Shown piece after piece: positions 32,697 to 44,477 of a stretch of DNA of 64,000 bases. This DNA is from Rhynchospora pubera. Its lineage: Eukaryota; Streptophyta; Magnoliopsida; Poales; Cyperaceae. The stretch covers positions 2,843,190 to 2,907,189 of the forward strand of contig CM051459.1 in assembly GCA_028095005.1 (NCBI GenBank). The letters are read 5' to 3'. The notes under the pieces are model-generated. The model made no database searches, was not told the origin of the DNA, and saw nothing but the letters and a program-made list of their open reading frames with translations. The first letter of the stretch is position 1, and each line of letters begins with the position of its first letter. The position numbers were made by a program, and so were the translations under genes.

Positions 32697-33126
32697 TGAT
32701 AAGCTCAGTTATGGTAGAGATTAACAACGTGAGAGAGTTTAGAGATGAGAATGAGTGGGAAATGAATTTTATTGATTCTTTGGGGATTACAATCTGTCTA
32801 CTATTATTCTAATACAAGTGTTCTCTCTATCAAAATGCCAACCCCCTATACAGTGGTCTACCCCCTCTATTTATAGGCCTATTTCCCATAACAGAATGCT
32901 GACGTCACCCGACAGCCGTTAGCCCACTGGATGCATCTAGATTCTCCCGACTTATGTTCGGTGAGGCGTTCCGTGTGAGTTCGTTATGGCTTGTCCTCCC
33001 GACTTCGTTTGGGGCGCGCTGTTTAATTTCGCCTTTCCCGCTTCTTTACCCCCATTGCGGGCCTCTTTTGGGTTGGATTCCATCTCCTTCTATTTGGGGC
33101 CGAGCTTTATCAGGCTGGCCCTATCA
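32697..33126 (-). repeat. 5' LTR of the Tat-lineage element
   Basis: 430 bp, TG...CA. On the minus strand it contains TATAAATAG (see promoter feature). It adjoins the target duplication CTCCT at 33127. Confidence 0.93.
32867..32875 (-). promoter_or_regulatory. TATA box in the 5' LTR
   Basis: The minus strand reads TATAAATAG followed by a purine-rich stretch, about 250 bp into the LTR, where the U3 promoter of an LTR element is expected. The same box is in the 3' LTR at 20516-20524. Confidence 0.7.
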
Positions 33127-33500
33127 CTCCTCATTCTCATTCTCTCTCTCGTACAAAATGATCCAACCCTTTGAACTCTGATAAATTCAAGCAGTGTTGA
33201 ATGCTCGTTTTAATTAGATAGATGATAAAATTATTAAATAGAACTGAATTATTCTTGATAATCGACTTCTTTTTGCCCATTATTCTCCAGATGTCAGATA
33301 CACGGTTAAAATCTGCTTCTATATTTTCCTCGCTATAAATTTTTTATTCTTTTTATTCAACTTTTATGGCATCTTAATTCTTATGCCTAGTATTTATTTT
33401 ATGGCACAGGCCTTTGCGCTCAACGTGTTCGAGGAAATGCCTCATAGAAAAGTCAAACATACAGAAAACTGGAGGACACTGTGACTGTGAGTCCAAGGAA

Positions 33501-35130
33501 ATGAACGGCAGTGACATCGACAGGATCAGTAGCTTGCCAATTCTATGCCATATACTCTCCTCGCTGAGTACAAAATAGGCTGTGCATACGCGTATTAATT
33601 TTGTCAAGAAGATGGACGGACCAAAATGTGGGCTTCTGTACCAGTTCTGAAATCTGAAATTCGACTGTCATGAGTTCGTACTTGGGTGACAATAGTTTTT
33701 GTTTTTTTGAAGGTTGGTTTGAAACCAACAATTTTGTTATAAGAAATTTGAAAATAAATGCTCTCTCCGTGAATCAAACCAAGGACCACTTGGTTGGCAT
33801 AATAGAGCGAAACCACTAGGCCAAACAACCCAACTTGGTGACAATAGTTCTGGTGTTGTAATAGATGTATATGAGACTATGTTTGTGCAATTTGTTAAAG
33901 GTTCCCTGCAAAATCGAGAAACACTATCCTTGGATAAATTTGAGTTATGGTGGAATGCTGGTTTACATTCTCCTTTCAAGCTCAAAGCTGTTAGAGAGTT
34001 CATTTTATATGCAATCAGGTTCGAACTTCAATTTTTCTCTTCTAATGTTAATTGTGTTGATGCTGGGAATATGGAGATCAATTCAATTTCTACTTGTACA
34101 TCACTACAAGATGTTTCTCTACAGCTCAATACAAAATTGCGCTGCAGGCCCAACTTAATTACACTTCGTGCCTCAAGAAATTTCAAATTAGCTCACTACA
34201 TTTTTTTGAAGGCGACATGGATATGCTTTTTCTGGGGTGTCCATAGTTCTTCAAGAGTCATGGTTGAATATTTGCAATTTAGAGATGGCTGGAGTTTCTT
34301 CTAACATTTTGAAGAAGTTGATAATTTATAAATGTTTGATATGTGGGAAAGATGGAAATATTCAGATTTCTACTCCTAATCTTCTGTATTTGGAAACCAG
34401 GAGTGCTCTTCCTGGGGCTGGGGGGCAAATTTCATTGAGGAACATGCCATCTCCAATTGATGCAAATATTGACTATCCTTTTTGGTTTATCTTTAGTAAT
34501 GATGTTGAAACTGCTAGTGAGTTTCTCAGTTGCCTTTCCAATGTGACAAGGCTAAATCTTATCTTGTTTCTGGTATTTCCTCTTTACACTACTAAGTCAT
34601 ACTTAGGAATTTTCTGAATCAAAATTTTTAGTCAGTAAAGGCTTCAGTTAACCTAGGTAGTTAAGGCCACAAAGAGCCTGTTGCATTTCAATGTAGTTGT
34701 GCATCTATAAAGCTTGTGCTCCCCTTGGTTAATAATTAACTTATTTGAGTAGCATATGAAATATCTCTGCATTATAAGAAGCTACATCCCACCTGAATTT
34801 GTTTTGCAAAATGATATCTGAATCTAGATTTTTCATTTCTTGTTGCCACATTTGAGCAAAAATTGTTCTTTTTGCTAGTTTTAATTATGCAACGAGTTAA
34901 TTCTGCTTTAAATAAACATATCTATTGGTCTAGTTGCTGCGTTTTCTTTTAGTTTTATTTTCATGTGCAGAAAACTGCAGATTGAAGGTTTCAGGTGCGT
35001 GACCTTCAACAACTTGAAGAGCCTTAACACTTAAGGAGATAAGGACTCTGATTTCATTCCTTTGTTCCTTCACAGTGCGCCTAGTCTACAGAAACTCACT
35101 TTGGTTGACATCGAAAATGTGAGCTCCCTT
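33501..35130 (+). pseudogene. Decayed F-box/LRR (FBD-type) gene
   Basis: From the ATG at 33501 the plus strand gives an F-box start, DRISSLPILCHILSSLSTK, then a premature TAG. Next come FVQFVKGSLQNRETLSLDKFEL (33879 on) and LRR-like pieces (NLITLRASRNFKL, a frameshift near 34210, then NICNLEMAGVSSNILKKLII and ISTPNLLYLE). After a gap, a last LRR piece (LKSL, stop, GDKDSDFIPLFLHSAPSLQKLTL) lies at 35015-35118. A SINE has landed inside it (33698-33832). Intact proteins of this type are substrate receptors of SCF ubiquitin ligases. With at least two stops, one frameshift and an insertion it cannot be functional. The young Tat-lineage element ends 375 bp upstream. Confidence 0.82.
33698..33832 (-). 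mobile_element. tRNA-derived SINE inside the F-box pseudogene
   Basis: It is flanked by a target duplication ACTTGG(G)TGACAATAGTT (33680-33697 and 33833-33849), one base different in length. On the minus strand a tRNA-like head shows A-box TGGCCTAGTGGTTTCGC and B-box GGTTTGATTC. It ends in an A-rich tail (the T run at 33697-33711 on the plus strand). The total of about 135 bp is typical of short plant SINEs. Confidence 0.8.
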
Positions 35131-38082
35131 CCCTCTCTCTCTCTCTCTCTCACTCACACACACACACACACACACACACAAAAGCATGCAAGTACGCATA
35201 TACGTAGCTTATGCGCAATGGTGTTCAGTACTTCCAAATGTGTACTGGCTTATTTCTGTTTCTAATTGATGGGAGAAAAACGAAAATTTGTGGAACAAAA
35301 TGAATATTGAAATTAAGCTAGGTCAGAAATACTCCAGCGAATGTTGATGAAGATGAACAATTTGAATTATATCACTCGTCTAGAGAATGATATAAGACCA
35401 CAGGTGCCAGGTGTATAATCTGTGCATGACAAATGCTTTTGTGAGCTACATCAATTAGTCTGATCATGAATTTTCTTTTGTTCTATGAAAAAGAAGACAG
35501 GAGGGATCAAAAGATGTTTTGTTTGGGGGGGAGCACTTTGAGATACCTCGGAAGGAGAAACTAAATGAGTTGATCATCGTGTGAAGCTGGACAGTGGTTA
35601 TCGAAGATAGCTCAAGCCAGGAGGGATCAAAACATGTTTTGTTACAGATCGAGCACCTTGAGACTCGAGAAGGTGCACATCATTAAAGAGATGGAGGAAG
35701 GAGAAAACTAATATTAGTTGATCGACAGTGTTGTTCCCATATGAAGACCATACAGGAGATTGTCATTGAATTAAACCGGAAGCCCCTTGTCGCTGAATTC
35801 ATACTGGAGATGTTTTGAATTGAAGAGAAGAGAAGGTACCTTTTGTTGAGACCTTGTGTAATAATATGGAGTCCGTGAGTGCTAAAGGGAAAAAACACGC
35901 GATCGATAAACATTTTTGTGTTATGCATATGGCAGATTATCTTTGCTCAACCTTTTTTTTAAGACCACACAGTCAGGCATTACAAAAAGAACTGTAGACC
36001 AGACGACAGATCAGTTCCGGTCCTTTTAAAATGCTCCCTGGCCTCAAGGTGCTTGATTTGCCTTAAAGATGAATACATCAAATCTTATCCGTTCTGTGGT
36101 TGTCCTCCTAGCTGCCAGAAAATTGGCTATTGACCATCAAAGTTCATCAGAACAGTGTTACTCTTCTTCATAATTTTGCAGTGTTGGATTGGATCACATC
36201 TTGATCAGCTCATCTCATCTCTCCCCCGGCTCAGTGCTTGCTTGCACATCGCCCATCTTTCTGTTTTTCAAGTGGATAGATACGAAAGTTTTGGCAAGTC
36301 AAGGTCGTTGCTACTTGGTAGTAATTTAAGTTGAAAGGCTACTTATAATAGAAAAGATAAGGATAAATAACGGAACTAACTTTTTCACTGGTTATATATA
36401 TATTTATGATATTTACTCGGCACTTTGACTAAGATCATTTCCTTCTTTACTTGGAAAGCATCGGACACAGACACGGATATTTAATTAAACAAGATTACAA
36501 GAGACATCAATGTGATACCACACGCCAATTCCCTTTAATCTCTATATGCAGATATGATAAATAATAATTACAGGCGCACTTGTTTACTATATACTTTGCC
36601 TTGTGTATAATACTTTTTTCTATTTTTGTGTTTTAACTGAAGCAGAAAAAAAAAACAGTGAAACTGAAATTCTTTGAATTCAGTTTCAAGAAGAAAAAAT
36701 TAAATAAAAATAACCCTTTGCTTTCAATTTAAATGAAAATAAGTACATTTAAAGATAGAAGAAAGTCTATATCTACGATTAATCGATTATATATGAAGTA
36801 AAGTCTGAGTCAATAGCTGCCCACTATCTATAATTATTAGTTGTAAAAGGTCGGTGTGACTTTTGTTTTCTAATTTCTTTGTGATGTCAATAATACAGCG
36901 GATTGTGTAACAGATTGCTGCTCTCTGTAATTATTCAGTACACAAAGAGAACACAATAATCAGATATTAAAAACTTAGTTGACTACATAGATAGCATCAT
37001 AAAGAATCTAGACTGTATAGTACTAGTATGGTGGCGACCTTTGCCAGTTTGTTAGTTTGTGGGAGAGTCCATTAAATTAAAGACACCAAAATAAACTAGT
37101 ACATATACACCAAAAGAAAAGGGAAAAAGAATATGCAGTTGCAATTTGAGAAGTGTGTTATCCTCTGTAAGTTTCATGATTGCAAAAACATAAAATGCCT
37201 AAATGGTCCACCAGGAAGAGTTAAATTAGGAACTTGATTAAACAACTAATCTGTCAGGTGTACTTAATTAAAACAAGAAAATCATGAGGGTCTTTTTATT
37301 ATGTAAAAGTGCTAACAAATTATATCTCAAGTTAATACCAAATGTGACGATTTCAACTCATTAATAATGCTGATGCTGGAGGTGTCGATGGTGAATTCGT
37401 TTTGAAAGAATTCAAAAACCTTGTGGTCATATTTATGAGTGAAATATAGTGGAGTAAATAGATAATCAATTCTTATCTCTTATAATACTGGTGGTAAAAG
37501 ATTTCTTATCCCTACAATTTGGTTTGGTTGGATAAGAATCATCTCTTCGCATCTATGCTTTATCTTTCATCAAAATATTAAATTCTATAATATAATATTA
37601 TAATGTGAGCACTACATAAACAAAGTACACAATTCGTAGAAAATAATAGGATAAGAAATAGCTTCTTATCCCTACAATATGGTTGAATAAGAAAAGTTCT
37701 CTTATACGATTATAATCTACAATACAGTGTGACTCTTACATAAAAATATAACAATTTACAGCAAGTTCGCGTTTTGAAGCCTGGAAAAACCCATTTTGTT
37801 ACCAGAAAAACAAAAATTGCAGAATTTGCGGCGGGGAAAAATAACAGAGCACAAGCAGACTGAGCCAGGAGTGAATTGATAGTGATCCCTCAACTACTGT
37901 CACTACCAATCTCACCATAAAGGAAAAGCTTCATTCTAAAGGATTCCAAAACCAATCCAACCTCTGTCATAGCATTCTCTTCCTAATCCCCCCTCCCTCC
38001 AAAAAATAAAAAGAAAAGAAAAAGAATAATTCTGGAACAACTCACTGAATAATTGATGGGGAAATTGTGTTGCTCTCAGTAG
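35131..38082. other. Intergenic DNA with a CT/CA microsatellite; no clear gene
   Basis: A (CT)n(CA)n microsatellite lies at about 35133-35182. The segments around 35495-35540 and 35615-35660 repeat AGGAGGGATCAAAA and GAGCAC and may be worn-out 3' parts of the F-box/LRR pseudogene. From 36300 to 38040 the DNA is AT-rich. The stretch 37480-37740 contains repeated TTCTTATCCCTACAAT, possibly a MITE remnant. Confidence 0.45.
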
Positions 38083-38205
38083 GAGGATGACGAAGGAGGA
38101 TTCAATATCTTGGGTCTGTTAATAGCACTTGTGATTGCACTTGTTTTGATGCTTGTATGCTCCCCGCCTCGGCGCCGCGTCGTAACCGTCTATCCGCACT
38201 GTTAG
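38083..38205 (+). CDS. Possible small membrane peptide exon
   Basis: Forty codons plus a stop encode EDDEGGFNILG, then a pure hydrophobic helix (LLIALVIALVLMLVC), then SPPRRRVVTVYPHC. An acidic start, one membrane span and a basic Arg-rich tail look like a real single-pass peptide rather than chance, and the tail is GC-rich in AT-rich surroundings. There is no in-frame ATG upstream: the codon before is TAG (38080-38082). That TAG could instead be the end of a 3' splice site (TTGCTCTCAGTAG), making this the last exon of a small gene whose first exon I cannot find. Alternatively it is a pseudogene. I do not recognise the family. Confidence 0.35.
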   Translation, partial: EDDEGGFNILGLLIALVIALVLMLVCSPPRRRVVTVYPHC

Positions 38206-39987
38206 AGCACGGCTATTTATTGAAACCTTTTGGACATACTTTGTCTTCTCCTTTTCTTTTTTTTTTTTTTTGTTTTTTTATCAATAAATTGGAAGGGATT
38301 CTGTTTCAGTGCTTATAGTTCCAGTGTATGACTGACAAATGTGTTTCATTCTGGATATTTATAAGTTGAATTCAACTGTGAAAAATTTCTAGCATCAATT
38401 TTGTAATTATATTAAGTAGATCTTGGTACATACCTTTTCAAAAGCGACAAATGCTGAAATGTAAGGAGTAAGGTGGCAGCAACCTCTTTTTGGTCTGATC
38501 CAGCTTTTATGCAAGATCTTTTACTTTTTATAGTTAGATATGAGATAATACATGTATACTTTCATTTTAGCTTTAGGAGGATGGTATTGATATCAGAGTT
38601 TTGGTTTCCTTATTGTCATAACTGTAGCCCAGATCTATCATGCAAAGGCAACATGTACTCTTCAATGCTGCTGCAATTCTCCATCCTCAGGGCTAGTCAT
38701 ATCACATTCAATATAAATTGGACAAGTTTGATTTTGATTGGGTTACATCCTTTTCTAATTAGGGTAAACCGTATTGAAACCTCTAATAGGATATTTTTCT
38801 GGCACTACTGCTCTGACAAATCATTACACATTGACCTACCAGTATATGTATCGGTCTTGTATAATTGTACCTGCCGCAGCAGCAAAGCTTCCTTCCATAC
38901 TGAACAGTAATATGGGAATGGTCTTAAGCCATAAAACATTAAATAACTGCCATTCAAATTTCAGTTGCAGTCATATGTTTGGCAACTAACAATGTTCAAA
39001 AAATTGAACAACCTGATTTTGTGCATTATCAAACATCAATACTGAAATGGTATTGATAAAAGCAAAACCAGTGGATTGTCAATTCAATCAACAGTTGCTT
39101 TTGTTTAAATTTAAATACTATTTAGTTTCCAAGTTTCGATTCCAAAATCCAAACCAATGCTTTATAATTGACAGAGCTTACTACTCTCCAGGACATCATG
39201 GCCATATAATGCCTGATGATGCCAAAAGTAGGTACAAAATGGATGCCATGTACTACTGTTGGATGACAAACAAAGATGAATAGAAAATTATATATCCAAA
39301 CGGCCTTCCTTAAATTGTATTCCTAAATTCACATTTACTGTAGAAAGCATGGCTTTCGAAACTGAGCTATTCAAATTGAAAAGACAACTCTTCAAAAATA
39401 CAGAATTAATAACAAAAGATGATTGATAGTGCAAGGCGATTTTTGAAACTGTGCCCTTTCAGCATCTTAAAAAATTTTGAAGTGTTCAATTATTGATTCC
39501 AAAAGTTAATTCTCGAATTAGTTTCTTTCAAAAGTTTGGTACTGAGTACTGACTAGAAAATTTTCAATAAATTTCTACCAAATTCACACCTAAGTTACAA
39601 CTATATTTGCACTATAACTTTGAATTCTGACAAACACCTCAGAGCGTTTAACATAAGTGAAGTTACACGCATGGCAGTGTTGTACTAAACCAGCTACCAA
39701 AAGTGTGACATCAAAAATAAACAAGATCTTATTATTAACATAAACAGAATTATAATACTGGTAAGGAACTGCTTCACTAAACAAACAGTTTTCACATAAT
39801 TGCTTTTGTTTCAATATTTACAGATACAAAGTAATGTTCATCACAAAGTATTATCTACATCAGATTTATGTCTTAACATAAAATAAAATACATATTTTAT
39901 GTTATTTTTGTAATGTAATAAATTATAATCCTACCATTTATATTACTTTTTATTATGTATAATCAAAGGTACCCAAAATACACACTT
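38206..39987. other. AT-rich intergenic DNA
   Basis: Several open frames (for example 38473-38910) have no family resemblance and unlikely composition. I see no supported gene. The 3' untranslated region of the F-box gene should start at about 39987 and run leftward. Confidence 0.5.
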
Positions 39988-41629
39988 CTAACTCATTCTT
40001 GAATCAGCAGAACAAATTTGAATTCGAATTACCTCGTGAACTGCACCTCGGTTAAGCATGGCCAGAATAGGCTCTTCCTCAGACATGGTTAGTTCTTCAA
40101 GAGAGATTCTTCGGGTGTAATTTTCATCCCGCAAACGGAACCCATGCAACCACCGTCCGACTTTTAACCAGCTCAGACAAACTTGGCGGCGTGCCACCTG
40201 GCACCTTGTCAGCGCTTCAAATACTTCTTTTGGCTACAGAATCAAGAATGATATGGATATGGAGTGATATCGGACAGCCCAAAAAGCTACAGTTACAAAA
40301 AAAAAATTGGTACTGTAGCTCTACCACAAAGATGGTACATCAATCGAAACATTTTTCACTATGGTAAACAATGCAAAGATTCAGACTGATAGCCCAAGCC
40401 AAGGTTTTCCAAGAAAAATAAACTTTGCAAGGTAATCCTCAGTCTGGTAGTTTACATTGTAAAAATATGATATTGCGCCTTTCTAAAACATAATTTAGTA
40501 GGAGCTAATTGGGGGCTATTTGCAAGGTCAATTAGATGCTACAGATTTCGAAAATACAGCCTAAATGATACTATACTGATCAGATCTACTGTAACTAAAC
40601 AATAAATAAATCAAATAAAACAGAACTGGCAAAATCATCCTACCGGTATATGCAGGTACAAGATTGAGTAGTGCAATCCAATGAGATTTACAACAACACT
40701 GAGCTTTGGTCTGAATAGGAAGAGGCACACATCCTCAAATCCGAGCGAAAGAGTGCTCAATTGCTTTATGGCACTTAAGTACCTTGTTACTTCAAGAGAG
40801 TTAAGTGGGGCCCCCTGATCAATTTCATGTATTGCGAAGGATGTTTCCTGAGCTATCTTTTTGTGGGATTCAATGTACAGAGCTTTCCAACCCTGTGAAA
40901 AAATAATAAATAAATAAAATGGAGATTACAAACACGGTATAATCAGTTGATTTTTGAGACATCAATCTCAAGAATTGTTACTGTACTCCAAAGTAAATCT
41001 CCCACATATTCCTATTTGGCCACGACTTAACATTGATTTACCAGAATTTGATTAGATTAGAAAATAGGCCAGAAAGAAATATATATGCTGGGCATCAGGT
41101 GAAACAATGATTATCAAACTCAGAAGTCAGAAGTCAGAATCATAGCAACAGATACCAACCAGTTCATGGAATGAATAATTGTATTGCATGTGTGAACAGT
41201 GAACTAACCTCGGGAGGAATCAGTGGAGTCTCTCCAGAAGCAGCACATGTGGAGCGATTCAGTTGAGCCACGTCAGCATGAGGCCACCTGCGCCTGAAGA
41301 GGTGGGCCCAGACGCAGTTTGAGAAGCACAAATCGCGCCAGAAACACGAACAACAACCAAGCGAGCACACATCCCTTGCCTTCCCTTTTCAAAAAGGTCC
41401 ACAATTTTACCAAATTCAAATGTTATCTTACTAATTCTGCACCAAATCATAAAAAAAAAAAAAAATCCCCTTCTCTTCACTTGTTTTAGCGAATATTGCT
41501 TATTCGCTACGAATATATATCGATGATTATACATATATGCTTAGAGAAAATAAAATAAAAAAAAATATGAACCTCAAGGAGAGAGATGATTGTGAGTGCT
41601 ACATCACGAAGTAGCAGGTTAGAGCACAT
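39988..41629 (-). CDS. F-box domain protein, four exons
   Basis: Exons: 41629-41573 (19 codons), 41379-41209 (57), 40892-40644 (83), 40233-39988 (81 plus stop), all joined in phase 0 at GT-AG sites; 240 aa in all. The first two exons together form a compact F-box (residues about 7-52): LLRDVALTIISLLE joins ARDVCSLGCCSCFWRDL and then VWAHLFRRRWP. The exon 1-2 join makes a normal F-box across the splice, which supports the boundaries. The middle (GWKALYIESHKKIAQETSF) and end (RRQVCLSWLKVGRWLHGFRL...EEPILAMLNRGAVHEVIRIQI) look like one conserved plant protein with no LRR or kelch repeats. F-box proteins bind SKP1 and bring targets to SCF ubiquitin ligases; the target is unknown. The last exon could splice on at HE/GTAATT, but read-through to the TAG at 39988 keeps a plausible sequence. 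Confidence 0.75.
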
Positions 41630-42021
41630 CCTCAATTCTTTTAGTACCTCTTTTTCTTTCTAATGGAAAAGAAGAAGATTTGTACAACGATATGAATTGA
41701 CGATGCCAAGGCACGCCATTGACGCCAACAACAAAAGCGAATCGGATTTCGGCCTTGACGCCTTAACGGGTACGACCCGTTTTGGATAATTGGCAAATTA
41801 AAACTTCCTTATCTTTTATTTTGTAATTTTATCTGTTTTGGAAGGCAAGTATGCAACCGGCCTAATGCAATTTTATTGAAATAAATTAAAATCTATCTAT
41901 CTATATATTAAAAGACATTCCACTCAGCCGCTAAGTTAGCCTTGTTGACGCACAGTGCAGCTAACGTGTACGGCCCACTTGACAGATTATTATAATTAAA
42001 TGAAAATACATGAATTATAAG
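41630..42021. other. Intergenic DNA between the F-box gene and the inverted repeat
   Basis: No gene. TCTATCTATATATTAAAAG near 41893 resembles a plant Helitron 5' end, but I found no matching 3' hairpin with CTRR. Confidence 0.4.
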
Positions 42022-42295
42022 TGTCATCGGCAAATATACCATCCCAGCCATTGCTAAATACAAAGTGAACATATACAGCAAATAAGATGAACATATAGAC
42101 CATCTAAGTGAACACTTACAAACAAATAAGTGTTGTCATCACTTGTTCAGAAGTTTACATGCATATTCAACTTATTTTTATTGAACTTATTTGTTTGTAT
42201 GTGTTCACTTAGATCGTCTATATGTTTCACTTTGTTTACTGTATATGTTCACTTTATATTTAGCGATGGCGGGGATGGCAAAACTGCAGATGGCA
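42022..42295. repeat. Long inverted repeat (foldback/MITE-like)
   Basis: The arms 42022-42130 and 42186-42295 are inverted copies with scattered differences around a 55-bp loop. Repeated motifs are GTGAACATATA and AACAAATAAG. No target duplication was recognised. Similar flanking words (GCCCACTT...ACA...TTATAATTAA) occur on both sides, near 41970-42000 and 42340-42360. Confidence 0.7.
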
Positions 42296-42440
42296 GTAAT
42301 CAATTTCCATGAAAATATATTCGGCTGACATGTGGAGCCCACTTTACATGTTATAATTAATTAAATAAATAAAATTATATTTGGATCATGTTCAGTAAAA
42401 GATCTAATCCAACACAATTGGGCTTAAGACCTATCCCGCA

Positions 42441-42725
42441 TAGGGCTGCAAAATGATCGAGACGATGGCGCAAATGATCTATTGCGTTGATCGTTTCGTC
42501 CTATGCGACGAAACAGTTATTTTATTTCGTTGATCGTTTCGTCCTGACGAAACGATCGAAATTGACGAAATTTTCGTGATTTACACATGGACGAAACCGT
42601 TTCATTGTTTCGTTAACCGTTTCGTCCAACCAAACGAAATCATTTTGTTGTTTCGTTAACCGTTTCGTCCGGACAAAACGAAACGAAACGAAAAGCGGTT
42701 AAAACAACTTCCGTTTTCAGTCCTA
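42441..42725. mobile_element. Ac/Ds-like non-autonomous hAT element, 285 bp
   Basis: Exact 8-bp duplication ATCCCGCA (42433-42440 and 42726-42733). The ends are TAGGGCTGCAAAATG (left) and TAGGACTGAAAACGG (right, inward). The interior is dense in CGTTTCGT/ACGAAACG. Confidence 0.85.
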
Positions 42726-42913
42726 ATCCCGCATCTCCCTTCAAAAACTTTTCAATATCCACTCTCTATTCTATACATAAACGGATGCGCATCCTCAACA
42801 ATTAAAAAAAAAAAAAAAGACTTGCTTCAAGCAATTCTTTTTTTTTCTTTAATATTTAAAAATTTTAAAATTCAAATGAAGAATTTTTGGAGCATTTTTT
42901 TTTTACTACTGAG

Positions 42914-43102
42914 GGCTCCGTTTGGATGTGTTGAGAATAAGGTAGGAAGAAGGAAGAAGGGAAGAAATTTATTGGGAATGGGTAAATTTATTGGGAAGTG
43001 TGTAACTTTTGTGAAGAGTTTGGATGGTTAGAAATAAATTTATTGATAAAAAGTGATTATTCCTTATTCCTTATTCCGGAAAGAAGCCATCCAAACGGAG
43101 CC
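42914..43102. mobile_element. MITE with GGCTCCGTTTGGATG termini, 189 bp
   Basis: The left end GGCTCCGTTTGGATG and right end CATCCAAACGGAGCC are perfect inverted repeats. A 3-bp GAG flanks each side (42911-42913 and 43103-43105). Size, ends and a 3-bp duplication fit a Tourist/PIF-like MITE. A diverged relative is at about 47165-47310. Confidence 0.75.
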
Positions 43103-43317
43103 GAGGATATGTGGACATACATTAACAATCACCTATGTGAAGAACCACATTCTTTGTGGGACTAAAAGAAGTGCTACAAACCGGACAACACTCAACACCT
43201 CTCCACTGTTGTGTTCTCCATTCGTTCAACATTGGATTCCTCAATTTGTCTTTTTTTTTCAAAAAAAAAAAATATATCGTTTCATCTTTTTATTATTTGA
43301 AGGTCTTTAAAAAATCG

Positions 43318-43990
43318 GGGCTGATAAGGATCATCCCGATTTCTATCATCCTCATCATCCTCAAATGCGTTTTTCATTTTTAGAAAACGCGTAATTTCTA
43401 TTTCAGAAATGTCTCTCCCAGCGCTCATCCCTTCTCTCCCAACGCTCATCCCTTCTTTCCCTCTCCGTTTCGCTCACTTCCCCTCCGCCTCTGCCTCCCT
43501 CCCTCTCTGATTCACCAACTTCATATGTTCTAGTTAAAACGTATAATTGTTCTAGTTAAACCAAGCTTTTAAAAAACTCTTTTTTTTCGTTTTATCGCCG
43601 TTTTATCTTGGTTTTTGTTCATACCGCACAACCATTTTATCCGTTATATCACCGTTTTATCACCGATAAACGCTAAATCACCACCCAACCGCTAAACCGC
43701 ACAAATCGTATTTTAAAACCTTGAGTTAAACCATATAATTGTTTTAGTTAAAAGGTATAAATATTCTGTTTAAAATACATAAATGTTCTAACAGTTCTAG
43801 TTAAGGTTCTAATTATATACATAACAGTTCTACTTAAAATATATAAAAATTCTACTTATATACATAACAGTTCTAGTTAATATATATAAAAATTCTACTT
43901 ATATACATAATAATTCTAAATTAATATACATAACAGTTCTAAATTAGAAAGACATACAAATTAAGCATATGGTCGGAAGATGATGCGCGT
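43318..43990. repeat. Copy of a GGGGCTGATAAG repeat family, with TTCTAGTTAA arrays
   Basis: It begins GGGGCTGATAAGGATCATCC, followed by GCGTTTTTCATTTTTAGAAAACGCG, a pyrimidine-rich stretch, then short irregular repeats of (A)GTTCTAGTTAA and TATATACATAACAG. The same order appears on the other strand at 55360-56221. The right end is not clear. Confidence 0.55.
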
Positions 43991-44170
43991 GATACACGTT
44001 GGAAGGGACAGACGAGAGGAATTCATGGGATCGAATATATATAATATATATATGCATGGTGATGTGTGATGTAGTGAAATACAGGATGTGTCGCTCAAAC
44101 ACGTGTCCTGTTGTTATAGGTACTGGTTGCTTTATTTATTATGATAATGCCATGAAATGCTGGTCGAAAC

Positions 44171-44477
44171 TAGGGCTGTCAATGGTACGCCATTTACCGT
44201 TATGTCATTTCGTTTAACTAAAATAGAACGGTTTGTGGCATAAAAAATTATATCGTTTTTTAAGTGGTACGGTTGATGGCACAGTTGGTTATACCGTTTC
44301 GACCATTTCAACCTCATTTGAAACCGTTTTATATGTAATATACGGATGATGGCACAAAAAATTGTTTCGTTTAATAAATAAACCGGTAAGTGGAATGCCG
44401 GTATTGTACCGTTTAATAAGTGACACGGTAACGGTTTGGTGTCATTCCGTGCCACTTACCACGTTTTGACAGCCCTA
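44171..44477. mobile_element. Ac/Ds-like non-autonomous hAT element, 307 bp
   Basis: Exact 8-bp duplication GTCGAAAC (44163-44170 and 44478-44485). The ends TAGGGCTGTCAATGG and TAGGGCTGTCAAAAC share 12 outer bases. The interior has many CCGTTT/AAACGG motifs. It lies about 230 bp upstream of the dirigent gene. Confidence 0.88.

Larger units (their letters stand above)
20346..33126 (-). mobile_element. Tat-lineage (Retand/Ogre-like) Gypsy LTR retrotransposon, 12.8 kb
   Basis: Two 430-bp LTRs (20346-20775 and 32697-33126, TGATA...TATCA) look identical by eye. The target duplication CTCCT is exact (20341-20345 and 33127-33131). Read on the minus strand the order is 5' LTR, gag, protease, RT, RNase H, a second archaeal-type RNase H, integrase, two tandem arrays, an antisense ORF on the plus strand, a third tandem array, 3' LTR. 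The second RNase H, the long repeat-rich 3' region and an antisense ORF are all hallmarks of the Tat lineage. Sequence just inside the 5' LTR (ACTGGCGCCCACCTG, minus strand) is the likely primer-binding site. Apart from one frameshift in pol the coding region is open, and with identical LTRs the insertion is recent. Confidence 0.93.

Noticed and set aside
38473..38910. 145-aa plus frame
   Set aside because: No recognisable family, odd composition for a coding region and no splice or start support.
41893..42360. Helitron
   Set aside because: The 5' TCTATCTATATATTAAAAG looks right, but no 3' hairpin followed by CTRR was found and the long inverted repeat explains most of the region.
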